From Methylobacterium sp. (GTDB taxonomy: Bacteria > Pseudomonadota > Alphaproteobacteria > Rhizobiales > Beijerinckiaceae), in NCBI RefSeq assembly GCF_019745455.1, contig NZ_JAIETD010000020.1, forward strand, positions 37,951 to 101,950: DNA of 64,000 bases. The letters are read 5' to 3'. The position numbers and the translations under genes are program-made. A model generated the notes under the pieces. The model saw only the letters and a program-made list of their open reading frames with translations, was not told where the DNA came from and did no database searches. How positions within the stretch are numbered: position 1 is the stretch's first letter; every line of letters starts with the position of its first letter. Shown here in pieces: positions 28,138 to 38,784 of the stretch.

Positions 28138-29478
28138 TCAGCGCCTCTTGGGCGTCGCCCCGCGCAGCTTGGCCTTCTTCACCAATCCCTCATATTGGTG
28201 GGCTATCAGATGCCCGTGGATCTGGGCAACGGTGTCCATCGTGACAGACACCACGATCAGCAGCGACGTGCCGCCGAAACCGAGACTCGCCGACACTTGA
28301 GACGCAAGAATTTCGGGCACCAGACAGACCAGGGTCAGATACAGTGCACCGATGACGGTGATCCGCGTCAGCACCTTGTCGATGAAGGCGGCCGTCCGCT
28401 CACCAGGCCGAATACCGGGTATGAAGCCGCCCTGCTTCTTCAAATTGTCGGCCGTTTCCTCCGGGTTGAACACAACGGCGGTGTAGAAGAAGGCGAAGAA
28501 GATGATCAGGGCCGCGTAAAGCAGCATGTAGAGCGGTCGGCCGTGGCCGAGATAGGTGGTAATGGTGGCGAGGATGCCGGTCCCGCCCTGGTTCGCCGAG
28601 AAGCTCGCGATCGTCGCCGGAAGCAGCAGAAGCGACGAGGCGAAGATCGGCGGAATCACGCCGGCAGTGTTCAGCTTCAGGGGCAGGAACGAGGTCTGAC
28701 CCTCGTACATCTTATTGCCGACCTGCCGCTTGGGGTAGTTGATCAGGATCCGGCGCTGGGCCCGCTCCATGAAGACGATGAAGTAGACGAGGACGGCCGC
28801 GGCAATACCGACGCCCAGGATCACGGCCGCCGAGAGGCCTCCGGTGCGGCTCAATTCGAGCGCGCCGATGATCGCCGTCGGCAGGTGCGCAACAATCCCG
28901 GCGAAGATGATGAGCGAGGAGCCGTTACCGATGCCGCGCGAGGTGATCTGCTCACCGATCCACATCAGGAACAGCGTTCCGCCTGTCAGGGTGATCACCG
29001 TCGACAGGATGAAGAACGGTCCAGGATCGGTCGCGGCGCTCGACCCCTGCAAGCCGATGGCGATGCCCCAACTCTGAACCAGCGCCAACACGACCGTGAG
29101 ATAGCGCGTGTACTGATTGATGACCTTGCGGCCGGACTCCCCCTCTTTCTTCAGAGCTTCGAGCGTCGGAATCACCGAGGTAAGAAGCTGGATGATGATC
29201 GAGGCCGAGATGTACGGCATGATGTTGAGCGCGAAGATCGCCATGCGCTCGACGGCACCGCCGGAGAACATGTTGAACAGGCCCAGCACACCGCCGGCCT
29301 GGCTCTGGAAGTTGCGCGCGAATTGCTCAGGATCGATGCCGGGGATCGGGATGTAGGTGCCGAGCCGGAACACCACGAGCGCACCCAGCGTAAACCAGAT
29401 GCGCTTCTTGAGTTCGTCGGCCTTGGCGATCGCCCCGAAATTGAGGTTCGCGGCGAGCTGCTCAGCGGCTGAGGCCAT
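28138..29478 (-). CDS. secY: Preprotein translocase subunit SecY
   Basis: A 446-residue inner-membrane channel subunit of the Sec translocon with about ten transmembrane segments. It begins [35 protein letters not shown] and contains [34 protein letters not shown] (plug and TM2). Its partner secE is at 58822-59124. It is in the spc order after rplO with a 124-nt gap. Confidence 0.98.
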   Translation of the reverse strand: MASAAEQLAANLNFGAIAKADELKKRIWFTLGALVVFRLGTYIPIPGIDPEQFARNFQSQAGGVLGLFNMFSGGAVERMAIFALNIMPYISASIIIQLLTSVIPTLEALKKEGESGRKVINQYTRYLTVVLALVQSWGIAIGLQGSSAATDPGPFFILSTVITLTGGTLFLMWIGEQITSRGIGNGSSLIIFAGIVAHLPTAIIGALELSRTGGLSAAVILGVGIAAAVLVYFIVFMERAQRRILINYPKRQVGNKMYEGQTSFLPLKLNTAGVIPPIFASSLLLLPATIASFSANQGGTGILATITTYLGHGRPLYMLLYAALIIFFAFFYTAVVFNPEETADNLKKQGGFIPGIRPGERTAAFIDKVLTRITVIGALYLTLVCLVPEILASQVSASLGFGGTSLLIVVSVTMDTVAQIHGHLIAHQYEGLVKKAKLRGATPKRR

Positions 29479-29602
29479 GGTCTCGGTTCCTGAAAACCTA
29501 TTCGGCCGGGTGTATTCACACCCGTCACATAACGAAGACGGCGGCCACGCGCAGGTCGCACGGGCCGCCGCTCAGGGGTTCGACTTAAAGAGCGTGGTGC
29601 GT

Positions 29603-30106
29603 CTACGCAACCGCGCTGTCGGTCTTGCCGCGGGTGGAGACACCGTCGGCAAATTCGACCGTGACCGAGCCGCCGGCTTTCTCCACCGCCGCGATGGCGG
29701 ATTTAGAAGCACGGGTCACCTTGAAGGCGAGCTTGGTGGTCAACTCGCCGACGCCAAGGAGCTTCACGCCGTCGCGTGCTCGCGCACAGATGCCGGCCGC
29801 GATCAGTGTCTCAACCGTGATGGTCGCACCTGCCTCGATACGGCCGGCATCAACAGCCTCCTGGATGCGACCGAGATTCACCTCGTTCAGATCCGTGGAA
29901 TACAGATTGTTGAAGCCCCGCTTCGGGAGGCGACGATGCAGCGGCATCTGACCGCCCTCGAAGCCCTTGATCGAGACGCCGGTGCGGGCCTTCTGACCCT
30001 TCACGCCGCGGCCCGCGGTCTTGCCCTTGCCGGAGCCGATGCCCCGGCCGACGCGCATCCGGTTCTTGGTTGCGCCGTCGTTATCGCGAATTTCGTTCAG
30101 CTTCAT
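29603..30106 (-). CDS. rplO: 50S ribosomal protein L15
   Basis: A 167-residue L15. The N-terminus [41 protein letters not shown] is diagnostic. Length and position (rpmD-rplO-secY) are standard. The start codon is 11 nt past the rpmD stop. Confidence 0.98.
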   Translation of the reverse strand: MKLNEIRDNDGATKNRMRVGRGIGSGKGKTAGRGVKGQKARTGVSIKGFEGGQMPLHRRLPKRGFNNLYSTDLNEVNLGRIQEAVDAGRIEAGATITVETLIAAGICARARDGVKLLGVGELTTKLAFKVTRASKSAIAAVEKAGGSVTVEFADGVSTRGKTDSAVA

Positions 30107-30117
30107 GATGCCCTCCC

Positions 30118-30309
30118 TCAGGCCGCGTCGTCGAGGACGCGCACGAGGTGCTGAACCTTGCGGATCATCCCGCGCACGGAGGGAGTATCCTCCAGCTCGG
30201 AAACACGGTGCAGCTTGTTGAGCTTGAGGCCGATCAGCGTCGCGCGTTGATCGCCCTCACGGCGGATCGGGGAACCGATCTGCTCGATGCGGAGTGTCTT
30301 CTGTGCCAT
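30118..30309 (-). CDS. rpmD: 50S ribosomal protein L30
   Basis: A 63-residue L30 ([42 protein letters not shown]). It is located between rpsE and rplO with gaps of 11 nt on both sides, as in the usual spc operon. Confidence 0.96.
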   Translation of the reverse strand: MAQKTLRIEQIGSPIRREGDQRATLIGLKLNKLHRVSELEDTPSVRGMIRKVQHLVRVLDDAA

Positions 30310-30320
30310 CGGACCCTCCC

Positions 30321-30908
30321 TTAAGCCACGGCTGCTTCGGACAGGTCGGTCGGGTCGGCGTCACGGCGGCGGGCCTGAAGGGCCGACACCTTGATGCCGC
30401 GACGAGCGGCGACCGCGCGCGGGCTGTCCTCGTTCTTCAGCGCGTCGAAGGTCGCGCGGACGAGGTTGTAGGGGTTCGACGAGCCGAGGCTCTTGGCGAC
30501 TACATCCTGCATGCCGAGGGTCTCGAACACGGCGCGCATCGGGCCGCCGGCGATGATGCCGGTACCTTGTGGCGCTGCGCGCAGAATCACCTTGCCGGCC
30601 CCATGACGGCCCTGCACGTCGTGGTGCAGCGTCCGACCCTCGCGGAGGGCCACGCGGACGAGACCGCGCTTGGCGGCTTCAGTCGCCTTGCGGATCGCCT
30701 CGGGAACCTCACGGGCCTTGCCGTGACCGAAGCCGACGCGGCCCTTTTGGTCGCCGACGACGACGAGAGCAGCGAAGCCGAAGCGACGGCCACCCTTCAC
30801 CACCTTGGCGACGCGGTTGATATGTACGAGCTTGTCAACGAACTCGCTGTCGCGCTCTTCGCGCTCGTCGCGGCGGCCGCGGCCCCCGCCTTCCCGTTCA
30901 CGTGCCAT
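30321..30908 (-). CDS. rpsE: 30S ribosomal protein S5
   Basis: A 195-residue S5 with a charged N-terminal extension (about 20 residues rich in Arg, Glu and Gly), then [24 protein letters not shown] and [20 protein letters not shown]. The long N- and C-terminal tails are common in Methylobacterium-like proteins. It is separated from rplR by 99 nt that contain a hairpin. Confidence 0.97.
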   Translation of the reverse strand: MAREREGGGRGRRDEREERDSEFVDKLVHINRVAKVVKGGRRFGFAALVVVGDQKGRVGFGHGKAREVPEAIRKATEAAKRGLVRVALREGRTLHHDVQGRHGAGKVILRAAPQGTGIIAGGPMRAVFETLGMQDVVAKSLGSSNPYNLVRATFDALKNEDSPRAVAARRGIKVSALQARRRDADPTDLSEAAVA

Positions 30909-30973
30909 GCTGTCTTTCCGTTATCTCACTGGCGCAGGTTGGCAGACCCGCTCGCTTGATTCGCTAGAATCGA

Positions 30974-30994
30974 GGGATGGCCCAAGGCCATCCC
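30974..30994 (-). other. Hairpin between rplR and rpsE
   Basis: GGGATGGCC and GGCCATCCC form a perfect 9-bp stem around a 3-nt loop in the 99-nt rplR-rpsE gap. There is no T-run, so it is unlikely to terminate transcription. It may stabilise or mark processing of the spc mRNA, but no role can be shown. Confidence 0.4.
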
Positions 30995-31007
30995 CTACCG
31001 CCAATTC

Positions 31008-31370
31008 TCAGAACTCCAGACCGCCTTCGCGGGCAGCCTCGGCCAACGCCTTGACGCGGCCGTGAAAGAGGTAGCCGGACCGGTCGAAGATCACCTTGGT
31101 GACCCCAGCCGCCTTGGCGCGCTCGGCAACGAGCTTGCCGACCGCCGCCGCTGCGGCAACATCGGCCCCAGTCTTCAGATCGCCCTTGAGACCCTTGTCG
31201 ATGCTCGAAGCGGCGGCGAGGGTACGACCCTCGGCGTCGTCGATTACCTGGACGTAGATCTGCTTGGACGAACGGAACACCGAGAGACGGGGCCGTCCGT
31301 TCGCCGCGGCCCGCAGCGCGCGGCGCACACGAGCCTTGCGGCGGTCGAGTGCATCGATTTTGCGTGACAT
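31008..31370 (-). CDS. rplR: 50S ribosomal protein L18
   Basis: A 120-residue 5S rRNA-binding protein with the core [20 protein letters not shown] and [26 protein letters not shown]. It lies 12 nt after rplF. Confidence 0.98.
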   Translation of the reverse strand: MSRKIDALDRRKARVRRALRAAANGRPRLSVFRSSKQIYVQVIDDAEGRTLAAASSIDKGLKGDLKTGADVAAAAAVGKLVAERAKAAGVTKVIFDRSGYLFHGRVKALAEAAREGGLEF

Positions 31371-31382
31371 GATCGCCGGCCC

Positions 31383-31916
31383 TTACTTCTTCTTGCCTTC
31401 CTTGCGGAAGATGAACTCACCCGCATACTTCACGCCCTTGCCCTTGTAGGGCTCGGGACCGCGATAGTCGCGGATCTCGGCGGCGACCTGACCGACAACC
31501 TGCCGGTCGATGCCCGTGATCACGATTTCCGTGGGCTTGGGCGTCGTGATGGTGATGCCGGCCGGGATTTCGTACTCGATGTCGTGGCTGTAGCCGAGCG
31601 ACAGCTTGAGGGCCTTGCCGGCCATCGCCGCACGATAGCCGACGCCGGTGATCTCGAGCTTCTTCTCGAAGCCCTTCGATACGCCCTCGACGAGGTTCGC
31701 GACCTGAGCACGCGAGGTGCCCCAGAGCGAACGCGCTTCCTTGGTTTGGTTCTTCGGCTGCACGGAAACCGCGCCGTCCGCGAACGAAACGTCCACCAGG
31801 TTCGGAACGACGAACTGGAGTTCGCCCTTCGAGCCCTTCATCTTCACCGTTTGACCGGTCACCGTCGCCGTCACGCCGGACGGGACGGGAACGGGCTTCT
31901 TGCCTACGCGAGACAT
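31383..31916 (-). CDS. rplF: 50S ribosomal protein L6
   Basis: A 177-residue L6 ([33 protein letters not shown]...). The duplicated beta-alpha fold and the conserved C-terminal [14 protein letters not shown] are present. It sits between rpsH (25-nt gap) and rplR. Confidence 0.98.
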   Translation of the reverse strand: MSRVGKKPVPVPSGVTATVTGQTVKMKGSKGELQFVVPNLVDVSFADGAVSVQPKNQTKEARSLWGTSRAQVANLVEGVSKGFEKKLEITGVGYRAAMAGKALKLSLGYSHDIEYEIPAGITITTPKPTEIVITGIDRQVVGQVAAEIRDYRGPEPYKGKGVKYAGEFIFRKEGKKK

Positions 31917-31941
31917 GGCCTTTCCTCCTTATCGTCCGAGA

Positions 31942-32337
31942 TCAGAACACCTTGCAGAGCACTTCGCCGCCGACGTTGCGCTCACGCGCCTCGTGGTCGG
32001 CCATGACGCCCTGCGGGGTGGACACGATGGTAACGCCGAGGCCGTCGGCGACGCGGGGGAGTTCACCGACCGACGAGTAGACGCGGCGGCCGGGCTTCGA
32101 GACACGCTGGATCGAGCGGATGACGGGCTGGCCGTCATAGTACTTCAGCTCGATCGCGAATTCCGTGCGGCCGTTTCCGAAATCGGTGGTGGCGTAATCA
32201 CGGATGTAGCCCTCGGACTTCAGAACGTCGAGAACGCTCGCGCGCAGACGGGAGCCGGGCGTCTGGACGACGTTGCGCCGACGCTGCTGTCCATTGCGGA
32301 TGCGGGTGAGCATATCGCCCACGGGATCGTTGACCAT
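31942..32337 (-). CDS. rpsH: 30S ribosomal protein S8
   Basis: A 131-residue S8 ([22 protein letters not shown]...). The C-terminal 16S rRNA-binding motif [13 protein letters not shown] is intact. S8 is the translational repressor of the spc operon in Escherichia coli. No matching target was identified here. Confidence 0.97.
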   Translation of the reverse strand: MVNDPVGDMLTRIRNGQQRRRNVVQTPGSRLRASVLDVLKSEGYIRDYATTDFGNGRTEFAIELKYYDGQPVIRSIQRVSKPGRRVYSSVGELPRVADGLGVTIVSTPQGVMADHEARERNVGGEVLCKVF

Positions 32338-32349
32338 GGTGCGTGCTCC

Positions 32350-32655
32350 TTACCAGCTCGACTTGACGAGACCGGGGATCAGACCCTGGTTGCCGAGTTC
32401 GCGAAGCGCGATGCGCGACACGCCCATCTTGCGATAGAACGCGCGCGGACGGCCGGTCATGCCGCAGCGGTTGCGGATGCGTGTCGCGGACGAGTTGCGG
32501 GGAAGTTCCGCGAGCTTGAGGCGTGCCTCGAAGCGCTCCTCCATCTCGAGGGAGTCGTTGTTGGCGGTGGCGAGCAGCGCCTTGCGCTTGGCGGCGAACC
32601 GCTTCACCAACTCCTTGCGGTGGTTGTTTTTCTCGACTGAGCTTTTCTTTGCCAT
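32350..32655 (-). CDS. rpsN: 30S ribosomal protein S14 (zinc-independent type)
   Basis: A 101-residue long-form S14 ([20 protein letters not shown]...). The C-terminal half [30 protein letters not shown] lacks the paired CxxC zinc motifs of the short type. It lies 12 nt before rpsH. Confidence 0.98.
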   Translation of the reverse strand: MAKKSSVEKNNHRKELVKRFAAKRKALLATANNDSLEMEERFEARLKLAELPRNSSATRIRNRCGMTGRPRAFYRKMGVSRIALRELGNQGLIPGLVKSSW

Positions 32656-32694
32656 GTCTGTCTCCGGTGTCCGCGTATAAGAGCCACGAGGCGC

Positions 32695-33261
32695 TTACTG
32701 CCGGAACGGGAATCGGAACTGCGTGAGGAGCGCGCGCGCCTCAGCATCGGTCTGAGCCGTGGTCTGGATCACGATGTCCATGCCCCAGGTCGCCTCGGCC
32801 TTGTCGTAGGAGATCTCAGGAAACACGAGGTGCTCCTTAAGCCCGAGGGCATAGTTCCCGCGACCGTCGAAGGAGCGCGGGTTCAGGCCGCGGAAGTCGC
32901 GGACGCGCGGCAGCGCGATCGTGACTAGGCGATCCATGAACTCGTACATGCGCGCCTTGCGGAGCGTCACCTTGCAGCCGATCGGCATGCCCTCGCGGAC
33001 CTTGAAGGTCGCGATCGCCTTGCGGGCCCGGGTGATGACCGGCTTTTGGCCGGCAATGAGGGCAAGATCGCCCGCCGCCACCGAGGCCTTCTTCGAATCA
33101 GCGGTCGACTCGCCGACGCCCATATTGATCACGATCTTCTCGATCACAGGAACCTGCATCGGGTTCTTGTAACCGAACTCCTCGATCAACTTCTGGCGCA
33201 CGACTTCGTCGTAGTGCTTGCGCAGGCGAGGGACGTAGTTGTCAGCGTTCTTCTCAGCCAT
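32695..33261 (-). CDS. rplE: 50S ribosomal protein L5
   Basis: A 188-residue 5S rRNA-binding protein with [21 protein letters not shown] and the C-terminal [24 protein letters not shown]. The start codon overlaps the end of rplX by 8 nt, indicating coupled translation. Confidence 0.98.
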   Translation of the reverse strand: MAEKNADNYVPRLRKHYDEVVRQKLIEEFGYKNPMQVPVIEKIVINMGVGESTADSKKASVAAGDLALIAGQKPVITRARKAIATFKVREGMPIGCKVTLRKARMYEFMDRLVTIALPRVRDFRGLNPRSFDGRGNYALGLKEHLVFPEISYDKAEATWGMDIVIQTTAQTDAEARALLTQFRFPFRQ

Positions 33262-33571
33262 CGATCAGATCCCCCGAGCGCTTGGCGAACCGGACCTTGC
33301 GGCCGTCGTCGAGAATGCGGAAACCAACCCGCGTCGGCTGCCCATCCTTGGGGTCGGCGACGGCGATGTTGGAGAGATGGATGGCGGCCTCTTTCGAGAC
33401 AATTCCGCCTTCCTGGTTCTGCGTCTGCTTCTGGTGCTTCTTCACGAGGTTGATGCCGCGAACGAGCGCGCGATCTTCCTTCGGGAGCACCTGAATCACC
33501 TCACCCGAGCGACCCCTGTCGCGGCCGGTGAGAACGACGACCTTGTCGCCCTTCTTGACCTTGGCAGCCAT
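33254..33571 (-). CDS. rplX: 50S ribosomal protein L24
   Basis: A 105-residue KOW-domain protein ([26 protein letters not shown]). ATG 33571 overlaps the stop of rplN by 1 nt (TGATG). The reading frame is open further upstream, but only this start fits the family length and gap. Confidence 0.97.
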   Translation of the reverse strand: MAAKVKKGDKVVVLTGRDRGRSGEVIQVLPKEDRALVRGINLVKKHQKQTQNQEGGIVSKEAAIHLSNIAVADPKDGQPTRVGFRILDDGRKVRFAKRSGDLIDG

Positions 33572-33939
33572 CACAGCACCTCCGGCGCGAGCGAGATGAT
33601 CTTCATGTGGTTGCGGCCGCGAAGCTCGCGCGGAACCGGTCCGAAGATGCGGGTGCCGATCGGCTCCTTCTGATTGTTGATCAGAACGGCGGCGTTCTTG
33701 TCGAAGCGGATCACCGAACCGTCGGCGCGCTTCACTTCCTTCGCGGTGCGAACGACGACCGCCTTCATGACGTCGCCTTTCTTGACGCGGCCGCGCGGGA
33801 TCGCCTCCTTGACGGAGACGACGATAATGTCGCCGACGCCGGCATATTTGCGCTTCGACCCGCCGAGCACCTTGATGCACATCACGCGACGTGCACCAGA
33901 ATTGTCGGCGACGTCCAGATTCGTCTGCATCTGGATCAC
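33571..33939 (-). CDS. rplN: 50S ribosomal protein L14
   Basis: A 122-residue L14. GTG 33939 gives the family N-terminus [21 protein letters not shown], with AAGG about 8 nt upstream. It is normally directly behind rpsQ. Here about 690 nt separate the two, holding an opposite-strand gene and a terminator, so rplN heads its own spc transcription unit. Confidence 0.97.
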   Translation of the reverse strand: MIQMQTNLDVADNSGARRVMCIKVLGGSKRKYAGVGDIIVVSVKEAIPRGRVKKGDVMKAVVVRTAKEVKRADGSVIRFDKNAAVLINNQKEPIGTRIFGPVPRELRGRNHMKIISLAPEVL

Positions 33940-34239
33940 AAGAGTGACCTTTCCTTGTTTCAGACGGGTTTCCGCACGCGGACGGTATTGTCCGGCGGAC
34001 GACGCCTGATGGGGATCTGATGCCCCCGGCTCATATGAAGGACCGCGCATTCGGTGTTCTGAACACCGGCGCGGTCGCCGCGTACGAAAGGTGCAAGCAC
34101 CCGTCTCGAATGTCGCGAAGCCATGCGCACTACTATAGGCGGACGGATCGCGCAAGGGATAAATCGACGGTCAGGTCAGGCTGGCGCAAGAGCTGAGTTC
34201 GGTTGTGGCGCGCGATGCCTCCTGCCATATCCTCATGCC
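33940..34239. other. Intergenic region driving rplN (spc) and possibly the divergent small gene
   Basis: About 300 nt without a supported gene. A TATAGT box reading towards rplN lies at 34132-34137, but no good -35 sits 16-18 nt upstream; TTGCGC is only 12 nt away. If used, it would give an rplN leader of roughly 190 nt, which might carry regulation. Open frames on either strand here look like GC-driven noise. Confidence 0.4.
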
Positions 34240-34527
34240 ATGGCCGAACCATCCTATCCCCGCTGGAGCCCCGCCGAGCTGATCGCAGAATTGCGGGAGG
34301 CAGCCGAGGAAATCGCACCCGAACTCAACGGCATTCGAGCGGAGGAGACCCTCGAGGGCGAATCGGCTCAGATGATCGAGGAGATGGCGGAGGCACTCAG
34401 GCGCATCGCGGCCGGTGCACCGCGGCCGCATGACATTGCCAGGATGGCACTTTCCGCGCAGATGCCGCGTAAACCGATCGGCGTTCCAAAACCGGCGAAC
34501 CGGAAGCCCGCGAAGCCGCGGCGTTGA
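34240..34527 (+). CDS. Small hypothetical protein encoded against the spc/S10 operon
   Basis: A 95-residue protein of unknown function starting at ATG 34240 (MAEPSYPRWSPAELIAEL). Residues 10-65 are acidic and predicted helical (ELREAAEEIAPELNGIRAEETLEGESAQMIEEMAEAL). The C-terminal 25 residues are basic and proline rich (PKPANRKPAKPRR). It is the only plus-strand gene inside the ribosomal block, between rpsQ and rplN. A perfect palindromic terminator follows 49 nt after its stop. The frame is open upstream to 34123, but no better start is visible. The coding call is moderate. Confidence 0.55.
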   Translation: MAEPSYPRWSPAELIAELREAAEEIAPELNGIRAEETLEGESAQMIEEMAEALRRIAAGAPRPHDIARMALSAQMPRKPIGVPKPANRKPAKPRR

Positions 34528-34576
34528 ACGGGCGTCGCAGCGGCCTTCAAAATGGGACGCATGAATTATTAGGCAA

Positions 34577-34612
34577 ACGAAAACGGGCGCAGAATTCTGC
34601 GCCCGTTTTCGT
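34577..34612. terminator. Perfect 36-nt palindromic bidirectional terminator
   Basis: A perfect palindrome centred on AATT. The arms contain GAAAACGGGCGCAGAA and its complement, so both strands end in TTTTCGT. It terminates rpsQ (stop at 34632) on the minus strand and the small plus-strand gene. This splits the S10 unit from rplN and the spc genes. Confidence 0.85.
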
Positions 34613-34631
34613 GTCCGGATGGATCCGTGGT

Positions 34632-34889
34632 TCAGGCTTCGGCCGCAACCTCGACAACAGCACCGTCGACCAGCTTCCATGTCTTGGTCTTGGAAAACGG
34701 ACGGCACTCCTCGATGGAGACCGTCTGCCCGATCTTCGCAATATTCGCCTCGTCATGGGCATGATAGTTCTTGGAGCGACGAACGGTCTTCTTCATCACC
34801 GGATGGGTGAAGCGACGCTCCACCTTGACGACGATGGTCTTCTGACCCTTGTCGCTAACGACGACGCCCTGCAATACGCGCTTCGGCAT
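34632..34889 (-). CDS. rpsQ: 30S ribosomal protein S17
   Basis: An 85-residue S17 ([31 protein letters not shown]...). ATG 34889 fits the family length; the frame runs on upstream. It is the last gene of the S10 unit here, with a terminator 20 nt after the stop in place of rplN. Confidence 0.97.
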   Translation of the reverse strand: MPKRVLQGVVVSDKGQKTIVVKVERRFTHPVMKKTVRRSKNYHAHDEANIAKIGQTVSIEECRPFSKTKTWKLVDGAVVEVAAEA

Positions 34890-34902
34890 GTGGTGTGACT
34901 CC

Positions 34903-35118
34903 TCAGGCCTGGGCCGTAGCAAGCGTCTTCTGACGCTGCAGCGTGCGGACACGGGCGATATCGCGGCGGACCTCACGGACACGCGCGACGTTCTCGAGCT
35001 GCCCAGTGGCGCCTTGGAAGCGCAGGTTGAACTGCTCCTTCTTCAGGTTGAGCAACTCATCGTTCAACTGGTCCGGCGACAGGGCGGCCAGATCCGACTG
35101 TCTCTGTGACGACTTCAT
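34903..35118 (-). CDS. rpmC: 50S ribosomal protein L29
   Basis: A 71-residue two-helix L29 containing [29 protein letters not shown] 35118 is selected because it leaves 14 nt behind rplP and has GGGGAGGGG upstream. It precedes rpsQ by 13 nt. Confidence 0.96.
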   Translation of the reverse strand: MKSSQRQSDLAALSPDQLNDELLNLKKEQFNLRFQGATGQLENVARVREVRRDIARVRTLQRQKTLATAQA

Positions 35119-35132
35119 GATCCCCTCCCCTC

Positions 35133-35546
35133 TCAATCGGCAATACGCTGGACGACGCGCGTGCGGATCGGGAGCTTCGCCGCACCGAGGCGCAGGGCCT
35201 CCTTGGCGATGTCCTCGGCGACGCCGTCGACTTCGAACATGATGCGTCCGGGATGGACGCGAGCGGCCCAGAACTCGGGCGCGCCCTTACCGGAGCCCAT
35301 GCGGACTTCGGTGGGCTTGGCCGTGACCGGAACATCCGGGAAGATCCGGATCCAGACGCGGCCCTGGCGCTTCATCTCGCGGGTGATCGCGCGGCGGGCT
35401 GCCTCGATCTGACGCGCGGTAATCCGCTCCGGCTCGATGGCCTTCAGTCCGAAGCTACCGAAATTCAGCTCGAAGCCGCCCTTGGCCGCACCGTGGATGC
35501 GGCCCTTGAACTGCTTACGAAACCGGGTCTTCTTGGGTTGCAACAT
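35133..35546 (-). CDS. rplP: 50S ribosomal protein L16
   Basis: A 137-residue L16 ([19 protein letters not shown]...), with [28 protein letters not shown] near the peptidyl-transferase centre contact. Standard length and order (rpsC-rplP-rpmC). Confidence 0.98.
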   Translation of the reverse strand: MLQPKKTRFRKQFKGRIHGAAKGGFELNFGSFGLKAIEPERITARQIEAARRAITREMKRQGRVWIRIFPDVPVTAKPTEVRMGSGKGAPEFWAARVHPGRIMFEVDGVAEDIAKEALRLGAAKLPIRTRVVQRIAD

Positions 35547-35584
35547 GGCAGCCTCTCAACACCTTCCTTGTATCGGGCGTGCGA

Positions 35585-36325
35585 TCAGGCGTGATCGCGA
35601 CGGCCGCGCTCGCGGCCGCCTTCGCCATCGCGCTCACGGCGACCACCGGAGCGGCCACCCTCGTCCTGAGCGCGCTTGTCCTGCGCCATCGGGTCGTGCT
35701 CGAGGATCTCTCCCTTGAACACCCAAACCTTGATCCCGCACGTCCCGTAGGTCGTGAAGGCGGTGGCGACACCGTAATCGACGTCCGCCCGCAGGGTATG
35801 CAGCGGAACGCGGCCCTCACGGTACCATTCCTGGCGCGCGATCTCGGCGCCGCCGAGTCGGCCCGAGCAATTGATGCGGATGCCCTCGGCACCCAGGCGC
35901 ATCGCCGACTGAACCGCGCGCTTCATGGCGCGGCGGAAGGCGACACGACGCTCGAGCTGCTGCGCGATCGAGTCGGCCACCAGGGTGGCGTCGATCTCGG
36001 GCTTGCGCACCTCGACGATGTTGATGGTCACGTCGGCCTTGGTCATCGTGCCGACGAGCTTGCGCAGCTTCTCGATATCCGCGCCCTTCTTGCCGATCAC
36101 GACACCCGGACGACCAGAGTGAATGGTGACGCGGCACTTCCGGTGCGGACGCTCGATGACGATCTTCGAGACCGCGGCTTGCTTGAGCTGCTTCATGAGC
36201 GAAGCGCGAATCGCCACGTCCTCGTGCATCAGCTTGGCGTACTCACCCTTCTGAGCAAACCAGCGCGAGTCCCAGGTCCGGTTGATACCGAGCCGCAGAC
36301 CGATCGGATTGATTTTCTGGCCCAT
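35585..36325 (-). CDS. rpsC: 30S ribosomal protein S3
   Basis: A 246-residue S3 with KH domain motif [15 protein letters not shown] and the C-terminal [24 protein letters not shown] charged tail of about 35 residues rich in Asp, Arg and Gly follows. Eleven nt separate it from rplV. Confidence 0.98.
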   Translation of the reverse strand: MGQKINPIGLRLGINRTWDSRWFAQKGEYAKLMHEDVAIRASLMKQLKQAAVSKIVIERPHRKCRVTIHSGRPGVVIGKKGADIEKLRKLVGTMTKADVTINIVEVRKPEIDATLVADSIAQQLERRVAFRRAMKRAVQSAMRLGAEGIRINCSGRLGGAEIARQEWYREGRVPLHTLRADVDYGVATAFTTYGTCGIKVWVFKGEILEHDPMAQDKRAQDEGGRSGGRRERDGEGGRERGRRDHA

Positions 36326-36335
36326 CAGGTCCTCC

Positions 36336-36722
36336 TCACGCCGCTTCGGCGGTCGGGACTTCGCGCACCACGATGGTGAGGTTCGCGAAGGGCTTCAGGA
36401 TACGGGCGCCGCGACCGCGGGCACGGGCGTGGAAGCGCTTGAGAACCAGCGCCTTTCCGACGAAGGCCTCTTTGACGACAAGATCGTCGACATCGAGGTC
36501 GTGGTTGTTCTCCGCATTCGCGATGGCGCTCTCGAGGCACTTCTTGACCTCGCGGGCGATCCGCTTGCGGGAGAATTCAAGATCGGCAAGCGCCGAGTCG
36601 ACCTTCTTTCCGCGGATGAGCTGCGCGACGAGATTCAGCTTCTGGGGCGACACGCGCAGCATGCGGGCGACGGCCTTGGCCTCATTGTCCGGCAGCGCGC
36701 GGGGGGTGGCTTGCTTGCCCAT
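36336..36722 (-). CDS. rplV: 50S ribosomal protein L22
   Basis: A 128-residue L22. The extended loop that lines the exit tunnel, [20 protein letters not shown], is present. ATG 36722 lies 1 nt past the rpsS stop; the frame is open upstream, but only this start fits. Confidence 0.97.
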   Translation of the reverse strand: MGKQATPRALPDNEAKAVARMLRVSPQKLNLVAQLIRGKKVDSALADLEFSRKRIAREVKKCLESAIANAENNHDLDVDDLVVKEAFVGKALVLKRFHARARGRGARILKPFANLTIVVREVPTAEAA

Positions 36723-36723
36723 C

Positions 36724-37002
36724 TCAGCGCCTCTTTGCCTTCTTGTCGGCCGCGTGACCGTGGAAGGTGCGGGTCGGCGAGAACTCGCCGAACTTATGGC
36801 CGACCATTTCCTCGGAGACGTAGACCGGGATGTGCTTCTGCCCGTTGTGCACACCGAATGTGAGCCCGACGAACTGCGGAAGGATCGTGGAGCGGCGGCT
36901 CCAGATCTTAATGACTTCGTTGCGGCTCGAGCCACGAGCGGCCTCGGCCTTTTTGAGGAGGTAGCCGTCGATGAACGGCCCCTTCCAGAGCGAGCGTGCC
37001 AT
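36724..37002 (-). CDS. rpsS: 30S ribosomal protein S19
   Basis: A 92-residue S19 ([20 protein letters not shown]... [24 protein letters not shown]). It is 5 nt downstream of rplB. Confidence 0.98.
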   Translation of the reverse strand: MARSLWKGPFIDGYLLKKAEAARGSSRNEVIKIWSRRSTILPQFVGLTFGVHNGQKHIPVYVSEEMVGHKFGEFSPTRTFHGHAADKKAKRR

Positions 37003-37007
37003 GATGG

Positions 37008-37844
37008 TTACTTCTTGCGGTTGTGGCGGCTGGACAGGATGAAGACGTCGGTCCGCTTATTGGACCTGGTCTTCTTCCTCTTCGTCGGCACGCCCCATGG
37101 GGTGACCGGGTTACGGCCGCCAGAGGTACGTCCCTCACCGCCGCCATGCGGGTGATCGACCGGGTTCATCGCGACGCCGCGGACATGCGGGCGCTTGCCG
37201 AGCCAGCGATTGCGTCCCGCCTTGCCGAGCGAGATGTTCATGTGGTCGGAGTTCGAGACGGCGCCGACGCTGGCGAAGCACTGGCCGTGGACCAGACGCT
37301 GCTCGCCCGAGTTCAGACGAAGCGTAACGTATCCCTGGTCGCGGCCAACGATCTGAGCGTAGTTGCCGGCCGAACGGGCGATCGCGCCACCCTTGCCGAT
37401 TTTCAGTTCGATGTTGTGAATGATCGTACCGACCGGCATGTTGCCGACGGGGCCGGCATTGCCGGGCTTGATGTCGACCTGTTCTGCGGCAATGACCTTG
37501 TCGCCTGGCGAAAGACGCTGGGGAGCCAGGATGTAGCTCTGCACGCCGTCCGGATAGGTGATCAGCGCGATGAAGGCGGTGCGGTTCGGATCGTACTCGA
37601 TCCGCTCCACGGTCGCCGTCACGCCAAGCTGTTCGCGACGCTTGAAGTCGACGTTGCGCAGGGTGCGTTTGTGACCACCGCCGCGGAAGCGAACGGTGAT
37701 GCGGCCGAGATTGTTGCGTCCGCCGGACGACGATTTGCCCTCGGTGAGCTTCTTGACCGGCTTGCCCTTGTAGAGCTCACGGCGGTCGACGAGCACGAGC
37801 TGGCGAAGGCTCGGCGTGACCGGTTTGAATGTCTTCAAGGCCAT
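37008..37844 (-). CDS. rplB: 50S ribosomal protein L2
   Basis: A 278-residue L2. The conserved peptidyl-transferase-associated segment [18 protein letters not shown] is present, including the functional His of the HPHGGG motif. It lies between rplW and rpsS. Confidence 0.98.
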   Translation of the reverse strand: MALKTFKPVTPSLRQLVLVDRRELYKGKPVKKLTEGKSSSGGRNNLGRITVRFRGGGHKRTLRNVDFKRREQLGVTATVERIEYDPNRTAFIALITYPDGVQSYILAPQRLSPGDKVIAAEQVDIKPGNAGPVGNMPVGTIIHNIELKIGKGGAIARSAGNYAQIVGRDQGYVTLRLNSGEQRLVHGQCFASVGAVSNSDHMNISLGKAGRNRWLGKRPHVRGVAMNPVDHPHGGGEGRTSGGRNPVTPWGVPTKRKKTRSNKRTDVFILSSRHNRKK

Positions 37845-37870
37845 CGGTGGTAATCCTTAACCCGACTGTC

Positions 37871-38167
37871 TCAGAGGCCGGTCGTGACGTCGATCGTCTC
37901 GCCTTCGGCGAGGGTGACGATCGCTTTCTTCACGTCCGAACGCTGCCCGCGCAGACCGCGGAAGATCTTCTTCTTCCCCTTGGTGACGAGCGTGTTCACG
38001 CCCACCACCTTGACGTCGAACAGCTTCTCGACCGCTTCCTTGATCTGCGGCTTGGTAGCCTTCGGGGCGACCCGGAAGACGACCTTGTTCTGCTCGGTGA
38101 GGTTCGTCGCCTTCTCGGTGATGACCGGGGAGACGATGATGTCGTAGTGGCGCGGATCGGCACTCAT
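37871..38167 (-). CDS. rplW: 50S ribosomal protein L23
   Basis: A 98-residue L23 ([26 protein letters not shown]), which forms part of the docking site for trigger factor and SRP at the tunnel exit. Its ATG overlaps the rplD stop by 4 nt. Confidence 0.98.
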   Translation of the reverse strand: MSADPRHYDIIVSPVITEKATNLTEQNKVVFRVAPKATKPQIKEAVEKLFDVKVVGVNTLVTKGKKKIFRGLRGQRSDVKKAIVTLAEGETIDVTTGL

Positions 38168-38784
38168 TTGAAACGCGCCTCCAGCGCATCGACGGCAGCG
38201 CGCGTCAGCACGAGCTTGTCGCGGCGCAGGATGTCATAGACGTTGATGCCCTGGACCGGCAGCACGTCGATCATCGGGATGTTGCGGGCGGCGCGACCGA
38301 AGTTCACGTCGACCTCGGCCCCGCTGATGATCAGCGCGCTCGACAGACCCATCTTGTCGAAGCGCTCGACGAGACCCTTGGTCTTGCCATCGGCCAGCGT
38401 CACGTCGTCGACGATTATGAGCGTCGAGTCCTTCGCCTTGGCCGAGAGCGCGTGCTTGAGGGCAAGCGCACGGACCTTCTTCGGCAGATCGTGAGCATGG
38501 CTGCGCACGATCGGACCGAAGGCACGACCGCCACCGCGGAACTGCGGAGCGGAGGCGGCGCCGTGACGGGCGTTACCGGTGCCCTTCTGCTTGTACAGCT
38601 TCTTGCGCGTGCGATCGACCTCAGAGCGGTTCTTGACCGCATGAGTGCCGGCGCGGCGCTTGGCGAGCTGCCAGCGTACCATGCGCTGGAGCAAATCTGC
38701 GCGGGGCTCGAGGCCGAAAATGGCCTCGTCGAGCTCGACCGAGCCGGCCTGGGCGCCGTCGAGCGTGGTGATATCGAGCTTCAT
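38164..38784 (-). CDS. rplD: 50S ribosomal protein L4
   Basis: A 206-residue L4 ([20 protein letters not shown]...). The tunnel loop [19 protein letters not shown] is present. ATG 38784 shares one base with the rplC stop; a GTG one codon upstream is possible. In gammaproteobacteria L4 represses the S10 operon. No such leader was recognised here. Confidence 0.97.
   Translation of the reverse strand: MKLDITTLDGAQAGSVELDEAIFGLEPRADLLQRMVRWQLAKRRAGTHAVKNRSEVDRTRKKLYKQKGTGNARHGAASAPQFRGGGRAFGPIVRSHAHDLPKKVRALALKHALSAKAKDSTLIIVDDVTLADGKTKGLVERFDKMGLSSALIISGAEVDVNFGRAARNIPMIDVLPVQGINVYDILRRDKLVLTRAAVDALEARFK

Noticed and set aside
34120..34160. TTGCGC with TATAGT as a full rplN promoter
   Set aside because: The spacing is only 12 nt, too short for a sigma-70-type promoter; only the -10-like box is noted.
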